DNA of 64,000 nt from Schaedlerella arabinosiphila (GCF_003885045.1 NZ_RHJS01000002.1:1488001-1552000); one strand, 5' to 3'. Shown: positions 1-9,523, numbered from the stretch's first letter. A program made the numbers and translations. The notes: generated from the letters alone by a model not told the origin.

Positions 1-1
1 A

Positions 2-247
2 TACAAATACTTTATTGAAAAGAAAATGGAAGCGGCGAAAACAATGCTGAGAGATACATCTCTGTCTGTCAAAGAAATTGGAGAACTGGTTGGATATGAA
101 GATGCGCACTATTTCTCAAATGTTTTCCGAAAAGAAAGCGGAATACCGCCTTTGCAGTATCGAAAACATCAAAGGGGAATTCAGGAGAAACGGTCACGGA
201 TAAAAGAGGAGGATGGCTATGTACGACAGAATAAGACAGGTAATTGA
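2..247 (+). CDS. AraC-type DNA-binding regulator, C-terminal fragment (window edge)
   Basis: This is the 3' end of a gene that begins left of the window; the frame is open from base 2. The visible part is the second helix-turn-helix of an AraC/XylS domain: SVKEIGELVGYEDAHYFSNV followed by FRKESGIPPLQYRKH, the typical end of that domain. Given the neighbouring glycosidase, sugar ABC transporter and YesM/YesN-type pair, it is probably a YesN-like response regulator or an AraC activator of this locus, but the receiver or sensing part is not visible. The last residues after QYRKHQRG are not domain-like. Its stop codon lies inside the next gene, a 29-bp overlap that suggests co-transcription. Confidence 0.85.
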   Translation, partial: YKYFIEKKMEAAKTMLRDTSLSVKEIGELVGYEDAHYFSNVFRKESGIPPLQYRKHQRGIQEKRSRIKEEDGYVRQNKTGN

Positions 248-2891
248 AAATGAAGAAGATAATTATTTATTTCCTTTTTTTTGGATGCATGCAGGTAAAA
301 CAGAAGGTCTGCCCGAAAGGGTGAAAAAAGTATACGAAAGCGGATGCAGGGCATTATGCATAGAATCAAGACCGCATGAGGAATTTTGCGAAGATGGGTG
401 GTGGAAGGACTTAGACATTATATTAAAAGAAGCGCGTAGGTATGATATGAAGGTCTGGATACTGGATGATAAGCATTTTCCGACAGGATATGCAAACGGA
501 CGGCTGCAAAAGGAAAAGACAGAGCATAGACGATGGTTCTTAAGAGAACATCATGTAGATGTGATTGGAGCAATGAGAGAGACGGCAGTGTTGGTTCCGG
601 CCCTTGGGGATGAGGAACAGATTCTTGCAGCTGCCGCATATAAACGCGGCGATAGTGGGGACAGGCTGGAAGGAAAATACATTGACCTGACAGGCCAGAT
701 ATTTGATGGATTTTTATACTGGGATGTACCGGAAGGATTTTTCAGAATTTTCTTTTTAATAAAAACACGTAAAGGGAGCCTCAAAAGTCAGCAGTATTAT
801 ATCAGTGGTTTATCCAGAGAATCTGTCGGTGAATTGATCCATGCAGTATACGAACCTCATTATCAGCATTTTTCAGAGTATTTTGGAAATACTCTGGCTG
901 GTTTTTTCTCTGATGAACCTGGATTTTATACTCAGCATACGGAGCATTGGGGGTATGATCAGGGTGACTATAATCATACGGTCGGGCAGCCTGGATTGGC
1001 ACTGCCGTGGGAAGATGCGATCATATCAATGATGTTGGAGCATGAGACCATGTATCAGGAGGGAGAAGAAAAGAGAGACGGTCTTGAAAAAAGACAGGTA
1101 TTATGCAGGCTTCCTGAATTGTGGTATGCGGCGGAAAATGGATCGTATATGCGTCTGGCCTATATGGACGCGGTCACAAAGCTTTGGAAACGCTGTTTTA
1201 CCATGCAGATCGGGGACTGGTGCAGAGCACATGGTGTGAAGTATATGGGACATATTATAGAGGACATGGATGCGCATCAGAGGATTGGGTCCGGTGCAGG
1301 CCATTATTTCCGGGCTCTTGGCGGGCAGGATATAAGTGGCGTGGATATCGTGCTTCATCAGGTTATGCCGGGGTATGCGGACTATGATGTCGCTTCTGTG
1401 GCGGAAAGCGGAAGGGCGGACAGGAGATTTTTTCACTATATTCTGCCTAAGCTTGCGGTTTCACTTGCAAGGATAGAACCAAGAATGAAGGGACGTGCAA
1501 TGTGTGAAGTGTTTGGGGCATATGGCTGGGCGGAAAGTGTGACAATGATGAAATGGATGATTGATTTTTTGCTGATCAGGGGAGTGAACCGATTTGTACC
1601 ACATGCGTTTACGGATACCTTTCCTGATGATGATTGTCCCCCACATTTCTATGCGAATGGAAATAATCCGCAATTCCCGGGATTTGAACAGTTGATGCGG
1701 TATACCAATAAAGCCTGCCATTTACTGGAAGGGCTCGATCTGCAGACAGATGGGGCAATCCTGTATCCGGCAGAAGCAGAATGGATGAGTTCTCCAGAAT
1801 ATGTTAGCATGAATGACGCGGCAAAAATATTGTATGATGCTCATATAGACTTTGATATTCTTCCACTGGAAGTTATAGAACATGCAAAAATGCGGAAAAA
1901 TTGGTTTGAGGTAAATGGGCATGTATATCGTTTTTTACTCATTCCTGCCGCAAAAATGTATCCGGATAAACTGTATCGGAGCATTTTTAAAATACTGAAA
2001 AACAACATTCCGGTATATTGGTTTGAATCCGGGGAAACAGAAAGGGACAAATCAACAATGGGTATGCAGACCGTGACAACGCAAACATTGATTCAAGAAA
2101 TCAGTAAGCGTTTTCTTGTGCATTGCTATACAGAGAATTCTCCTTATTTAAGGATCGCACATTTTAAGAAGGGAAAAACCATCTGTTTTATGCTGTTTTG
2201 GGAAGATGTCCGCAGGAATGTAGAGACGATGATACAGCTTCCGTGCAAAGGAAAATTCATCAGATGTGATCTCTTAAATAAACAGATTACAAAAGGTACA
2301 ACGTCAGATGGAACCGTAGAGGTATTTTTGACACCCTATCAGTCAGAATTGCTGTTTTTTGATGAGTTTGAGGAAGAGTGGTGGGAATCGCTGCCATGCA
2401 TGGAGACATGGTACGGCGAGACGATGCCTGAACTTTTGTGGGATATTTATCTGATGGAGCTGGGAAATGAAACAGAGTTCAGAAAAGTCCGGGAAAAAAG
2501 CAGACTATTTTCCATCACCGGAAAAAATGGCTGGCCGCATTTTTCAGGGAAAATCCTTTACGAAACGAAAATTAATCTTGCTGAGGCGAATACATGGGGG
2601 ATTGATCTTGGAAATGTTGGCGGCACGGCAAAATTAAGCATAAACGGAATGGATCTGGGAATGCGTATCAGTCCTCCATACCGTTGGAACATTTCGCAAG
2701 CCGTGCATCAAGGCGAGAACAGGATTGTAATTGAAGCTGCGAACACACTGGCGCATCGTATCCATGATAGATTTTCGGAGTATATACAGATCGCTCCGGG
2801 TGGGCTTACCGGGCCTGTAAAATTTTGGAAGATCCATAGGAACGAAGGGGAGAATGGAGAATATTATAAAAAGGATGGACAATTTGTTTAA
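219..2891 (+). CDS. Large TIM-barrel glycosidase, GH106-like (putative alpha-L-rhamnosidase-type)
   Basis: About 890 residues. The N-terminal part reads like a TIM-barrel glycosidase start (FFWMHAGKTEG, then a segment ending in WILDDKHFPTGYANG). Mid-protein GFFSDEPGFY and a block containing GVNRFVPHAFTD are the kind of acidic and aromatic active-site motifs found in GH106-like rhamnosidases. The C-terminus (roughly residues 770-880) resembles a galactose-binding beta-sandwich (KLSINGMDLG). No signal peptide is seen, so it probably acts on imported oligosaccharides. Two ATGs are close together: the AGAGGAGG site at 205-212 lies 6 nt from the ATG at 219 but abuts the ATG at 213, so 219 is preferred. 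The substrate is unknown; the family call rests on motif resemblance only. Confidence 0.6.
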   Translation: MYDRIRQVIENEEDNYLFPFFWMHAGKTEGLPERVKKVYESGCRALCIESRPHEEFCEDGWWKDLDIILKEARRYDMKVWILDDKHFPTGYANGRLQKEKTEHRRWFLREHHVDVIGAMRETAVLVPALGDEEQILAAAAYKRGDSGDRLEGKYIDLTGQIFDGFLYWDVPEGFFRIFFLIKTRKGSLKSQQYYISGLSRESVGELIHAVYEPHYQHFSEYFGNTLAGFFSDEPGFYTQHTEHWGYDQGDYNHTVGQPGLALPWEDAIISMMLEHETMYQEGEEKRDGLEKRQVLCRLPELWYAAENGSYMRLAYMDAVTKLWKRCFTMQIGDWCRAHGVKYMGHIIEDMDAHQRIGSGAGHYFRALGGQDISGVDIVLHQVMPGYADYDVASVAESGRADRRFFHYILPKLAVSLARIEPRMKGRAMCEVFGAYGWAESVTMMKWMIDFLLIRGVNRFVPHAFTDTFPDDDCPPHFYANGNNPQFPGFEQLMRYTNKACHLLEGLDLQTDGAILYPAEAEWMSSPEYVSMNDAAKILYDAHIDFDILPLEVIEHAKMRKNWFEVNGHVYRFLLIPAAKMYPDKLYRSIFKILKNNIPVYWFESGETERDKSTMGMQTVTTQTLIQEISKRFLVHCYTENSPYLRIAHFKKGKTICFMLFWEDVRRNVETMIQLPCKGKFIRCDLLNKQITKGTTSDGTVEVFLTPYQSELLFFDEFEEEWWESLPCMETWYGETMPELLWDIYLMELGNETEFRKVREKSRLFSITGKNGWPHFSGKILYETKINLAEANTWGIDLGNVGGTAKLSINGMDLGMRISPPYRWNISQAVHQGENRIVIEAANTLAHRIHDRFSEYIQIAPGGLTGPVKFWKIHRNEGENGEYYKKDGQFV

Positions 2892-2942
2892 AAAGTTCTG
2901 TATGGGCAGAGAATAAGAAATTTATATATTGAATCATGTAAA

Positions 2943-2979
2943 ATTGTCCATGTAAGGAAAATTGCTGATATGCTATGAT
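2943..2979 (+). promoter_or_regulatory. Putative promoter of the sugar-binding-protein gene with shared ATTGTCCATG motif
   Basis: A TATGAT -10-like hexamer lies at 2974-2979, 31 bp after the start of the 10-mer ATTGTCCATG at 2943. The same 10-mer sits 30 bp before a TATAAT upstream of the sensor kinase gene (6112). In both places it abuts a weak -35 region, the position expected for an AraC-type activator site. The motif match is seen directly; its role as an operator is inferred. Confidence 0.4.
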
Positions 2980-3010
2980 TATGCCAACAAAAACAAGGAG
3001 GAGCAAATTT

Positions 3011-4330
3011 ATGAAAAGAAAAAAATTGATGTCCGTTTTACTTGTTTCGGCCTTGGCAGTCGGCATGGTGTCAGGGTGCGGAAACGATAAAAAAGAGGAA
3101 CTTGCAGAAAGTTCTGAAAACAGTAAACCTTATGAAGGCGTAGAACTTAGTATGCTGGTAGATAATGCGACCGGTAAAGAGGGTTATGAAGCTGTGCTTG
3201 ACCTGGCTGAGAAGGAATTCGGAATTAAGGTGAAGGTTGAAGTAGGCCTTTCTGGAACAGAACAGCAAAACCTTATGAAAACAAGGCTTGCGGCAGGCGA
3301 AGCTCCGGATATTATTTATTATAATACGGGGTCTTTACTTTCTTCTGTCAATCCAGAACAATATTTTATTGATCTGTCAGATTCGAAAGTTTCCTCATCC
3401 CTGGACGATGGATTCGTTCAGGCGGCAAGTGTAGACGGGAAGTTGTACGGAGTCCCGTACCAGTGCAGTAATGTTGGCGGGGTATTTTACAATAAAACGA
3501 TTTATGAAGAGCTTGATCTGGATGTTCCTCAGACATGGGATGATTTTATTGCGAACTGTGATAAGATTAAAAAATCCGGACAAACAGCGGTAATCGGATC
3601 TTTTGGAGATGTATGGACGACACAGCTTCCATTTCTTGCAGACAACTATGCCATGATTTATGAAAATCCGGACTTCCCGGAGCAGTTTACGGATGGGGCT
3701 GCAAAATTCGCAGCTACAAAAGCCGGAGTAAGAAGTTTCGAAAAGCTGGCGGCACTTACGCCTTATTATAATGAAGATTATCTTGCATGCACCTATAACG
3801 ATGCTTGTGACATGCTGGCTAATGGTGAAGGAGCCCACTACTTTATCCAGTCGAACTGTCTGAATACGATCAGCAGCCTGTATGGACAGGAAACAGCAAA
3901 TGGCATTGGATTTTTTGCAACACCAGGTGATACGGCGGAGGAAACAGGAGCAACCGTATGGTGTTCGAATGCACTTTATGGGAATAAGAACAGTGAGAAT
4001 GTGGATGCTGTAAAGGCTTTACTTGAATGGTGGACGTCCGACGATGCGATTACGGCATTTGTAAAAGAGGTTCCTGCGGTAGGGCCATATCACAATGGAT
4101 ATAAGCTTCCGGAAGAGTCGTTTACGGCAGTAAAGGAAGACATGCAGAAATATTTTGATGAAGGTAAAACAGCTCCGGCACTGGAATTTCTGACACCTGT
4201 AAAAGGGATCAACTGTGAGTCTTTATGTCAGGAACTGGGAAGTGGACAGTCTACACCGGAAGAGACTGCCCAGGCATATGATGAAGATTGCAAAAAGCAG
4301 GCAGTACAGCTTGGACTCAAATGGGACTAG
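3011..4330 (+). CDS. Extracellular sugar-binding lipoprotein of an ABC transporter (SBP family 1)
   Basis: About 439 residues. The N-terminus is a lipoprotein signal (basic KRKK, hydrophobic run, then MVSGCGND with the lipobox Cys), so it is anchored outside the membrane. The rest reads as a family-1 solute-binding protein (GEAPDIIYYN, LYGVPYQCSNVGGVFYNK, TWDDFIANCDKIK). ATG 3011 is chosen because AAGGAGGAG at 2995-3003 precedes it by 7 nt; an in-frame upstream start lies before that site. It supplies oligosaccharide to the two permeases downstream. No ATPase is encoded nearby, so a shared MsmK-type ATPase is likely (inference). An intrinsic hairpin separates it from the permeases. Confidence 0.93.
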   Translation: MKRKKLMSVLLVSALAVGMVSGCGNDKKEELAESSENSKPYEGVELSMLVDNATGKEGYEAVLDLAEKEFGIKVKVEVGLSGTEQQNLMKTRLAAGEAPDIIYYNTGSLLSSVNPEQYFIDLSDSKVSSSLDDGFVQAASVDGKLYGVPYQCSNVGGVFYNKTIYEELDLDVPQTWDDFIANCDKIKKSGQTAVIGSFGDVWTTQLPFLADNYAMIYENPDFPEQFTDGAAKFAATKAGVRSFEKLAALTPYYNEDYLACTYNDACDMLANGEGAHYFIQSNCLNTISSLYGQETANGIGFFATPGDTAEETGATVWCSNALYGNKNSENVDAVKALLEWWTSDDAITAFVKEVPAVGPYHNGYKLPEESFTAVKEDMQKYFDEGKTAPALEFLTPVKGINCESLCQELGSGQSTPEETAQAYDEDCKKQAVQLGLKWD

Positions 4331-4347
4331 TGAATAGTTGGGCAAAA

Positions 4348-4388
4348 GAAACCGGTACCCGATCGTGCGGTATTGGTTTCTTTTTTTC
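4348..4388 (+). terminator. Intrinsic terminator/attenuator between binding protein and permease genes
   Basis: GAAACCGGTACC (4348-4359) pairs with GGTATTGGTTTC (4369-4380) over 12 positions including two G-U pairs, with a 9-nt loop, directly followed by a run of T. It lies 18 nt after the stop of the binding protein and 15 nt before the permease start. This position usually keeps binding-protein mRNA in excess over permease mRNA. Confidence 0.8.
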
Positions 4389-4402
4389 AGGAGGGCTCTG
4401 AA

Positions 4403-5266
4403 ATGAATAAAAAAAGTCGGTATTCTATATCTTTTTTACTCCCTGCAATGCTTATTTTTATCATATTTTTTATTATACCAATGCTGATGTCACTTTTCTT
4501 TAGCATGACAGTCTGGAATTTTGATAATTATACTTTTGTGGGTTTGGACAATTTTAAAATGTTTTTGACAGAAAGGTCTTTAAACATCGGAATCAGAAAC
4601 ACCCTGATGTATGCGGTGGTTACTTCCGGTGCGAAGGTGGTTCTGGCGTTTTTTATTGCGGTTTTTCTTACCGGAAAAATACATACAAAAAATCTGATAC
4701 GCTCCATTGTTTTTTTCCCAAATCTTGTCAGTACTGTAGCAATAGGACTGACATTTACGGCATTGATGCATCCGACAAAGGGCGTTTTTAACCAGGTGAT
4801 TGCATTTTTTGGCGGAAAAGGACCGAATTGGCTTGGAAATGTTGATCTTGCTCTTTTTTCGGTGGCAGCTGTAGATATATGGAAAGGGATTTCTATTGCA
4901 ACAGTAATCTATATAGCGGGAATCGCATCTATTGATAAAACATATTATGAAGCGGCGGCAATAGACGGGGCGGGCCGATGGCAGGAGCTTAGGAGCATCA
5001 CCATGCCATTATGTCTTCCGGCAATGAATTCGGTGATTATACTTTCTTTTATAGGCGGGTTGAGAAGTTTTGATCTGATCTGGTCTATGACCGGAGGCGG
5101 ACCGGGATTTGCGACAGATGTTATGGCTTCTATTATATATAAGGAATATGCGGCAGGGTATTACGGCCTGTCCACGGCAGGCAATGTGATCATGTTTTTC
5201 TTGATTGGTTTTTTTGCATTTCCGCTTCAGCGTTTTCTATTATCAAAGGAGGAGAAACTAGAATGA
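4403..5266 (+). CDS. Sugar ABC transporter permease, MalF/UgpA-type
   Basis: About 287 residues, with six predicted membrane segments beginning with the hydrophobic run after SRYSISFLLPAM. The EAA loop typical of binding-protein-dependent permeases is visible (YYEAAAIDGAGRWQELRSIT followed by MPLCLPAM). ATG 4403 is preferred because CAGGAGGG (4389-4396) lies 6-7 nt upstream; starts further upstream fall inside the terminator. Its last codons overlap the next gene by 4 bp (ATGA), so the two permeases are translationally coupled and probably form a heterodimer. Confidence 0.93.
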   Translation: MNKKSRYSISFLLPAMLIFIIFFIIPMLMSLFFSMTVWNFDNYTFVGLDNFKMFLTERSLNIGIRNTLMYAVVTSGAKVVLAFFIAVFLTGKIHTKNLIRSIVFFPNLVSTVAIGLTFTALMHPTKGVFNQVIAFFGGKGPNWLGNVDLALFSVAAVDIWKGISIATVIYIAGIASIDKTYYEAAAIDGAGRWQELRSITMPLCLPAMNSVIILSFIGGLRSFDLIWSMTGGGPGFATDVMASIIYKEYAAGYYGLSTAGNVIMFFLIGFFAFPLQRFLLSKEEKLE

Positions 5267-6093
5267 AATATAAAAAAAGGTCAACACTTTTAGGAGATAT
5301 GTCAGGACTTCTTGCATCAATCCTGGTGTTTGTATTTCCGTTCCTCTTCATGCTTCTTAATTCTTTGAAAGAAAGAAGGGAAGCAAATCTTCTAAACCTC
5401 TCCATCCCCAGGGTATTTCACTGGGAAAACTATGTGGAAGTATTCCAGACAAATGATTATGTTTTACTGAAGGCTTTCAAAAACAGTATGTTACTGACGT
5501 TTTTTTCGGTGATCGGCCTGGTTGTCGTCTCGTCTATGGCGGGATATATTATACGGAGAAGAAATGACAGGATGACCAGAATTGTAAATATACTGCTGAT
5601 GCTTGGACTTATGATTCCTCCTGCAGTCATTCCGACAATCTGGGTCATGCAGTGCCTGCATGTATATCGGACCATGTTTGGGATGATCCTCATTGAGATT
5701 GCGCTGCAAATTCCATTTGACATTATGCTGTACCAGGGATTTGTAGGAACAATTCCGGTTGAGCTCGAAGAGGCAGCGCGTATTGACGGATGCAAAAACG
5801 GACGTCTCTTCTTTCAGATTGTTTTTCCGCTGCTGAAACCAGTTACTTCCACAATAGTTATTTTAAACGCAGTGACCATTTTCAATGATTTTACGAATCC
5901 ACTTTACTTTTTACCTGGTACAGAAAACGCAACTGTGCAGCAGACCCTGTATAATTTTACCGGACAATTTTCCAGTTCGTATAATTTGCTGTTTGCGGAT
6001 GTGATCTTAATCACATTGCCAATGTTTATATTGTTTATTATTTTCAATAAAAAGATTGTGAATGGTATGGTAGCCGGATCTATAAAAGGATAA
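5263..6093 (+). CDS. Sugar ABC transporter permease, MalG/UgpE-type
   Basis: 276 residues with about six membrane segments. It carries the EAA motif ELEEAARIDGCKNGRLFFQI and the characteristic C-terminal IIFNKKIVNGMVAGSIKG, where the GAIKG-like end is the family signature. It starts within the stop of the preceding permease, with GGAGAAA upstream. It is the second membrane subunit of the importer encoded by 3011-6093. Substrate not determinable from sequence; by context it is the product or substrate of the glycosidase at 219. Confidence 0.93.
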   Translation: MKYKKRSTLLGDMSGLLASILVFVFPFLFMLLNSLKERREANLLNLSIPRVFHWENYVEVFQTNDYVLLKAFKNSMLLTFFSVIGLVVVSSMAGYIIRRRNDRMTRIVNILLMLGLMIPPAVIPTIWVMQCLHVYRTMFGMILIEIALQIPFDIMLYQGFVGTIPVELEEAARIDGCKNGRLFFQIVFPLLKPVTSTIVILNAVTIFNDFTNPLYFLPGTENATVQQTLYNFTGQFSSSYNLLFADVILITLPMFILFIIFNKKIVNGMVAGSIKG

Positions 6094-6111
6094 AAACGAA
6101 AGAACGAAAGT

Positions 6112-6147
6112 ATTGTCCATGACAGATTGCGTAAAAAGATTTATAAT
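6112..6147 (+). promoter_or_regulatory. Putative promoter of the two-component operon
   Basis: TATAAT (6142-6147) is preceded at 17 bp by ATGACA (6119-6124), a 4-of-6 match to the -35 consensus. The 10-mer ATTGTCCATG (6112-6121) overlaps this -35 and is identical to the one upstream of the binding-protein gene at 2943. This suggests the regulator activates both transcription units, including its own kinase gene. Confidence 0.5.
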
Positions 6148-6188
6148 AATGAAGGGTGACTGTTCATAACAGCGGAAAGGGAAAGTGT

Positions 6189-8036
6189 ATGGGATTTATT
6201 CATAGACGTCACATGAAGTTTCAGCAGAAGATGTTTGCTGTATATGCCGTGTTTGGAGTCCTGATTTCTGTGATTGCGGGCGGGATATACTATTATGTGA
6301 GTGCTTCTAATTTTAAACAGCGGGAGTATCAGAATCTGAATTCTGCAGCGCGGCAGGCCGCAGAGCAGTATAGTGATCTTTTGCGGTCGATGGAAGATGT
6401 CAGCAGATATCTTCTGAGTAATCCGAGTGTACTGTCATCCATTAAAATTTTAACTCAGGAAGCACGGAACCTGGAAAATCCCAAAGTCATTATGGAAAGT
6501 AAGAATTCGATTCGCATTCTTATGAATTCGGACTATTTGCTGCGGAAATTTTACAGGATCATTTATTTTAATGAGCGGGGGGATAAGATCTCTACCGCAG
6601 ATTTTGGCGATAAAGCGACAAAGGAGGTTCCGGTACTTGAAAATTTTGAATGGTATGCTCAGGTAAAAGACAATAAAGGAAAATTGATCATATCGGGAAT
6701 ACACAAAGATGTATGGGGAAAGTATACATTTCCGGAGGTGTTTTCAACAATAAAAAAAATCCAGGGGGATTCAATGGGTTTCTTTGAGGTTCAGGTAGCA
6801 CAGGCGGAAATGGATAAGCTGTTCGAACCTCCTGATGAGCAGATGATGATCTGTCTTATGGATGCAGAAGGGAGGATTCTGTATCATACCGATGCAGAAT
6901 TAGATATGGAATTTTATCAGCAGTTTTTGGGAAGAACAGAAATTCCTACCGGAGAAATTGAGACAGAAACAGGGACGCTGCTGACATCGGTAAGGTTCGA
7001 CGAAGCAGAAGGTATATATATAATTGTTTCAGAAGATATTTCTGTGATGAAAGCCGAACTTGACAACATCTATTTATTGACTATATTGCTGGCAGGAGGA
7101 TTTCTGGTTTTATCTTTATCCTATATTTTGATTGCTTCGAAGCAGCTTACCAGACCGGTATTACAGCTGCATAAGATGATTCAGGATACAAGCCTTGAAA
7201 CGCTGGGGGAACCGATAAAAATCCCAGATTCATCAGATGAATTTCGAGATTTAGGAAAAGCCTATGCGGATATGCGTGAAAGGCTGAATGAGGCTGTCAT
7301 CCGTGAGACATATATATCTGTCCTGCAGCTCCAGGCGCAGTTTGACCTTCTTCAGGCCCAGGTGAATCCCCATTTTATTTTTAATGTATTAAATATTATT
7401 TCTGCCAGAGGAATAAAGGTTGGGGATGAAATTATCTGCGATATCTGTGATGATCTGGCCTGGATGCTTCGTTATGCAACAAACACAAAGGAAAAATATG
7501 CAACGATTGCCCAGGAAATCAGTCATCTTGATAAGTATTTTGCCCTGCTGAAATATAGATATGAGCAGAAGCTGAATTATACGGTACGAATCAAAAAAGA
7601 GGTTCGTCTACAGAAGGTCCCAAGGATTTTTTTACAGCAGCTGGTAGAAAACAGTGTTTTACACGGATTTCAAAATACTATTGGCGGAATGAATATTATG
7701 GTAGAAGGATGGGCGGACAGGGAACTTTGGTTCATCAGGGTAAGAGATAATGGGGACGGTTTTTCGAAGGAAATACTTGAAGCTCTTTATCAGAAGCTCC
7801 AGAAAGCAAAACAGGATTTGGGTGAGGAACGAAGCTATATTGAATTAGAGATCGGAGGCATGGGATTGATAAACTTTTATGCCAGATTGTATCTTCTGGA
7901 GGGGGAACATACGATATTTAAGCCGGGAAACTGGGAGAACGGCGCAGAGATTCTGGTGGGCGGAAAAATGTTGAGCGCAGAGGAAATGATAGGAAGGATG
8001 GATGAAGATGTATCGGATTTTTGTGGCGGAGGATGA
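6189..8036 (+). CDS. Sensor histidine kinase, YesM/LytS type
   Basis: About 615 residues. A first membrane helix (about 16-36), a roughly 250-residue extracellular Cache-like sensor, a second helix (about 294-317), a HAMP-like segment, then a His_kinase domain with the NPHFIFN box (His about 395). The C-terminal HATPase_c part shows QLVENSVLHGF (N box), RDNGDGFS and GMGLINFYARL (G boxes). It probably autophosphorylates in response to sugar or binding-protein status and phosphorylates the regulator that overlaps its 3' end. ATG 6189 was chosen from GGAAAGGGAAAG just upstream; a GTG at 6156 has no site. Very likely YesM class; ligand unknown. Confidence 0.92.
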   Translation: MGFIHRRHMKFQQKMFAVYAVFGVLISVIAGGIYYYVSASNFKQREYQNLNSAARQAAEQYSDLLRSMEDVSRYLLSNPSVLSSIKILTQEARNLENPKVIMESKNSIRILMNSDYLLRKFYRIIYFNERGDKISTADFGDKATKEVPVLENFEWYAQVKDNKGKLIISGIHKDVWGKYTFPEVFSTIKKIQGDSMGFFEVQVAQAEMDKLFEPPDEQMMICLMDAEGRILYHTDAELDMEFYQQFLGRTEIPTGEIETETGTLLTSVRFDEAEGIYIIVSEDISVMKAELDNIYLLTILLAGGFLVLSLSYILIASKQLTRPVLQLHKMIQDTSLETLGEPIKIPDSSDEFRDLGKAYADMRERLNEAVIRETYISVLQLQAQFDLLQAQVNPHFIFNVLNIISARGIKVGDEIICDICDDLAWMLRYATNTKEKYATIAQEISHLDKYFALLKYRYEQKLNYTVRIKKEVRLQKVPRIFLQQLVENSVLHGFQNTIGGMNIMVEGWADRELWFIRVRDNGDGFSKEILEALYQKLQKAKQDLGEERSYIELEIGGMGLINFYARLYLLEGEHTIFKPGNWENGAEILVGGKMLSAEEMIGRMDEDVSDFCGGG

Positions 8037-9498
8037 ACCGGCAGCATTGAATCATATTCTTACATTGATTGAATTGAAATGCCCAAGATTTGAAGTAGCA
8101 GGTACGGCAGATAATGGAAAGACCGCATTTGAGCAGATGGAAAAGCAGCTTCCTGATGTATTGATCACAGATGTCAGGATGCCGTTAATGGATGGGATTG
8201 AACTTGTTTGTAAAGTGAAAGAGAAGTATCCCTCTGTTTTATCTGTTATTATCAGTGGCTATCAGGAATTTGATTATGCGCGTGCGGCAATTCAGGCAGG
8301 TGTGTGTGACTATATATTAAAACCGGTAAAGCCGTCTGTGTTTCAGGACTGCATGAGGACAATACGCGGAAAGCTGGATAAGTCCTATTATACATTGCGC
8401 AACAGGATGCTTCATAAGATCTCTACAGCTGATACGGATATCATAGATAAAATAGAATTTTCAAGAATTTTCTCGGAAGAAGGATATTATGTGGCGCTGT
8501 TTCGAAAAAACGGACTTCCTCAGAGATTTGTGAATACAGGAGAGACAGAGATATTTTCCATTCCTGAGGAACAGATCATGGTATATGGAAGAGATGAGAT
8601 GGAAACGCTTTGCATATGTCCGAAAGAACTGATGGTGTATGGGAGTTTTTATGAACTGATGCAGCATATAATAGAAAAGGAGAAACGATCAGCTTCTTAT
8701 TATACACTTGTGCTTCTGGGCGAAGCGGTTCCTCCTGTAGAATTGCCGCCTGCCATCCAGCGGCTTTATCAGAAACTGGATTCTTGCCTGGTTATCGGGA
8801 AAAGCAGAACGATCATGCTTCCGGATCAGGAAGAACAGCAAGCCAGAGTTCTGGAAGAAGGAAATGACCTGGAATATCTTCGACACCTGCTCAGGCAAGG
8901 TGAACGGCGCAAAGCGACAGGGGAAGTCGAGCGCTGCTTTGCGGAGTGGGAGAAAAGGGAGTACACACAATTGGTAATAGAGGATAAAGTTCGTGAAATT
9001 TTCGGGTTATTTCGGAGACATCATATGCTGGAGGAGTCAGTTGAAGCGTGTGGCTATTACATGGATGATGCATTTTATTATGCGGAAAATATGAAAAGAC
9101 TTACAGAAAGCGTTTTACAGATACTGGGGAAAAACAGTAATCAGGAAATGGCAAGGGGGAAAATTGATACACAGGAATATTTTGAACGGATCTTATGCTA
9201 TATGACAGAGAATCTCGCTAATCCGTTGTCTCCCCAGATGATATGCAGGGTCTTTGGGATTTCTCAGACCTATCTGTGCCGGTTGTTTCGCAGCTACTCT
9301 TCCAAAAGCTTTAGTAAGATGCTGAATGAGATTCGAATCGAAAAAGCCTGTGAGATCATGAATAACAGAAATGAATTGTTTGTAAAAGATATTGCAGCTA
9401 TGGTAGGCTATGCAGATCAGTTTTATTTCAGCAGGATATTCCGGGCGGTTAAGGGAGTCAGCCCTTCTGAATATATGGAGAAGTTGTCCAGGGTGTAA
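8002..9498 (+). CDS. Response regulator with AraC-type output domain, YesN type
   Basis: About 498 residues. The N-terminal receiver has the acidic pair in FVAEDEP, the phospho-acceptor Asp in ITDVRMPLMDG (about residue 57) and the conserved Lys in ILKPVKP. A long middle part is followed by a C-terminal double helix-turn-helix (MICRVFGISQTYLCRLFRSY and KDIAAMVGYADQFYFSRIFR). It overlaps the kinase gene by 35 bp. ATG 8002 or ATG 8008 could be used; AGGAAGG at 7991-7997 lies 4 and 10 nt upstream. It likely activates the binding-protein and kinase promoters sharing ATTGTCCATG. Confidence 0.93.
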   Translation: MKMYRIFVAEDEPAALNHILTLIELKCPRFEVAGTADNGKTAFEQMEKQLPDVLITDVRMPLMDGIELVCKVKEKYPSVLSVIISGYQEFDYARAAIQAGVCDYILKPVKPSVFQDCMRTIRGKLDKSYYTLRNRMLHKISTADTDIIDKIEFSRIFSEEGYYVALFRKNGLPQRFVNTGETEIFSIPEEQIMVYGRDEMETLCICPKELMVYGSFYELMQHIIEKEKRSASYYTLVLLGEAVPPVELPPAIQRLYQKLDSCLVIGKSRTIMLPDQEEQQARVLEEGNDLEYLRHLLRQGERRKATGEVERCFAEWEKREYTQLVIEDKVREIFGLFRRHHMLEESVEACGYYMDDAFYYAENMKRLTESVLQILGKNSNQEMARGKIDTQEYFERILCYMTENLANPLSPQMICRVFGISQTYLCRLFRSYSSKSFSKMLNEIRIEKACEIMNNRNELFVKDIAAMVGYADQFYFSRIFRAVKGVSPSEYMEKLSRV

Positions 9499-9523
9499 GC
9501 CCTTCAGACAGCTTCTTTTTTTT
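9478..9523 (+). terminator. Intrinsic terminator of the sugar locus
   Basis: GAGAAGTTGTC near 9478-9488 pairs with GACAGCTTC near 9507-9515 (one G-U), and AGGG/CCCT extends the stem across a small internal loop. It is followed by eight or more T. It overlaps the last codons of the response regulator and isolates the AT-rich sugar locus from the dcw cluster. Confidence 0.6.
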
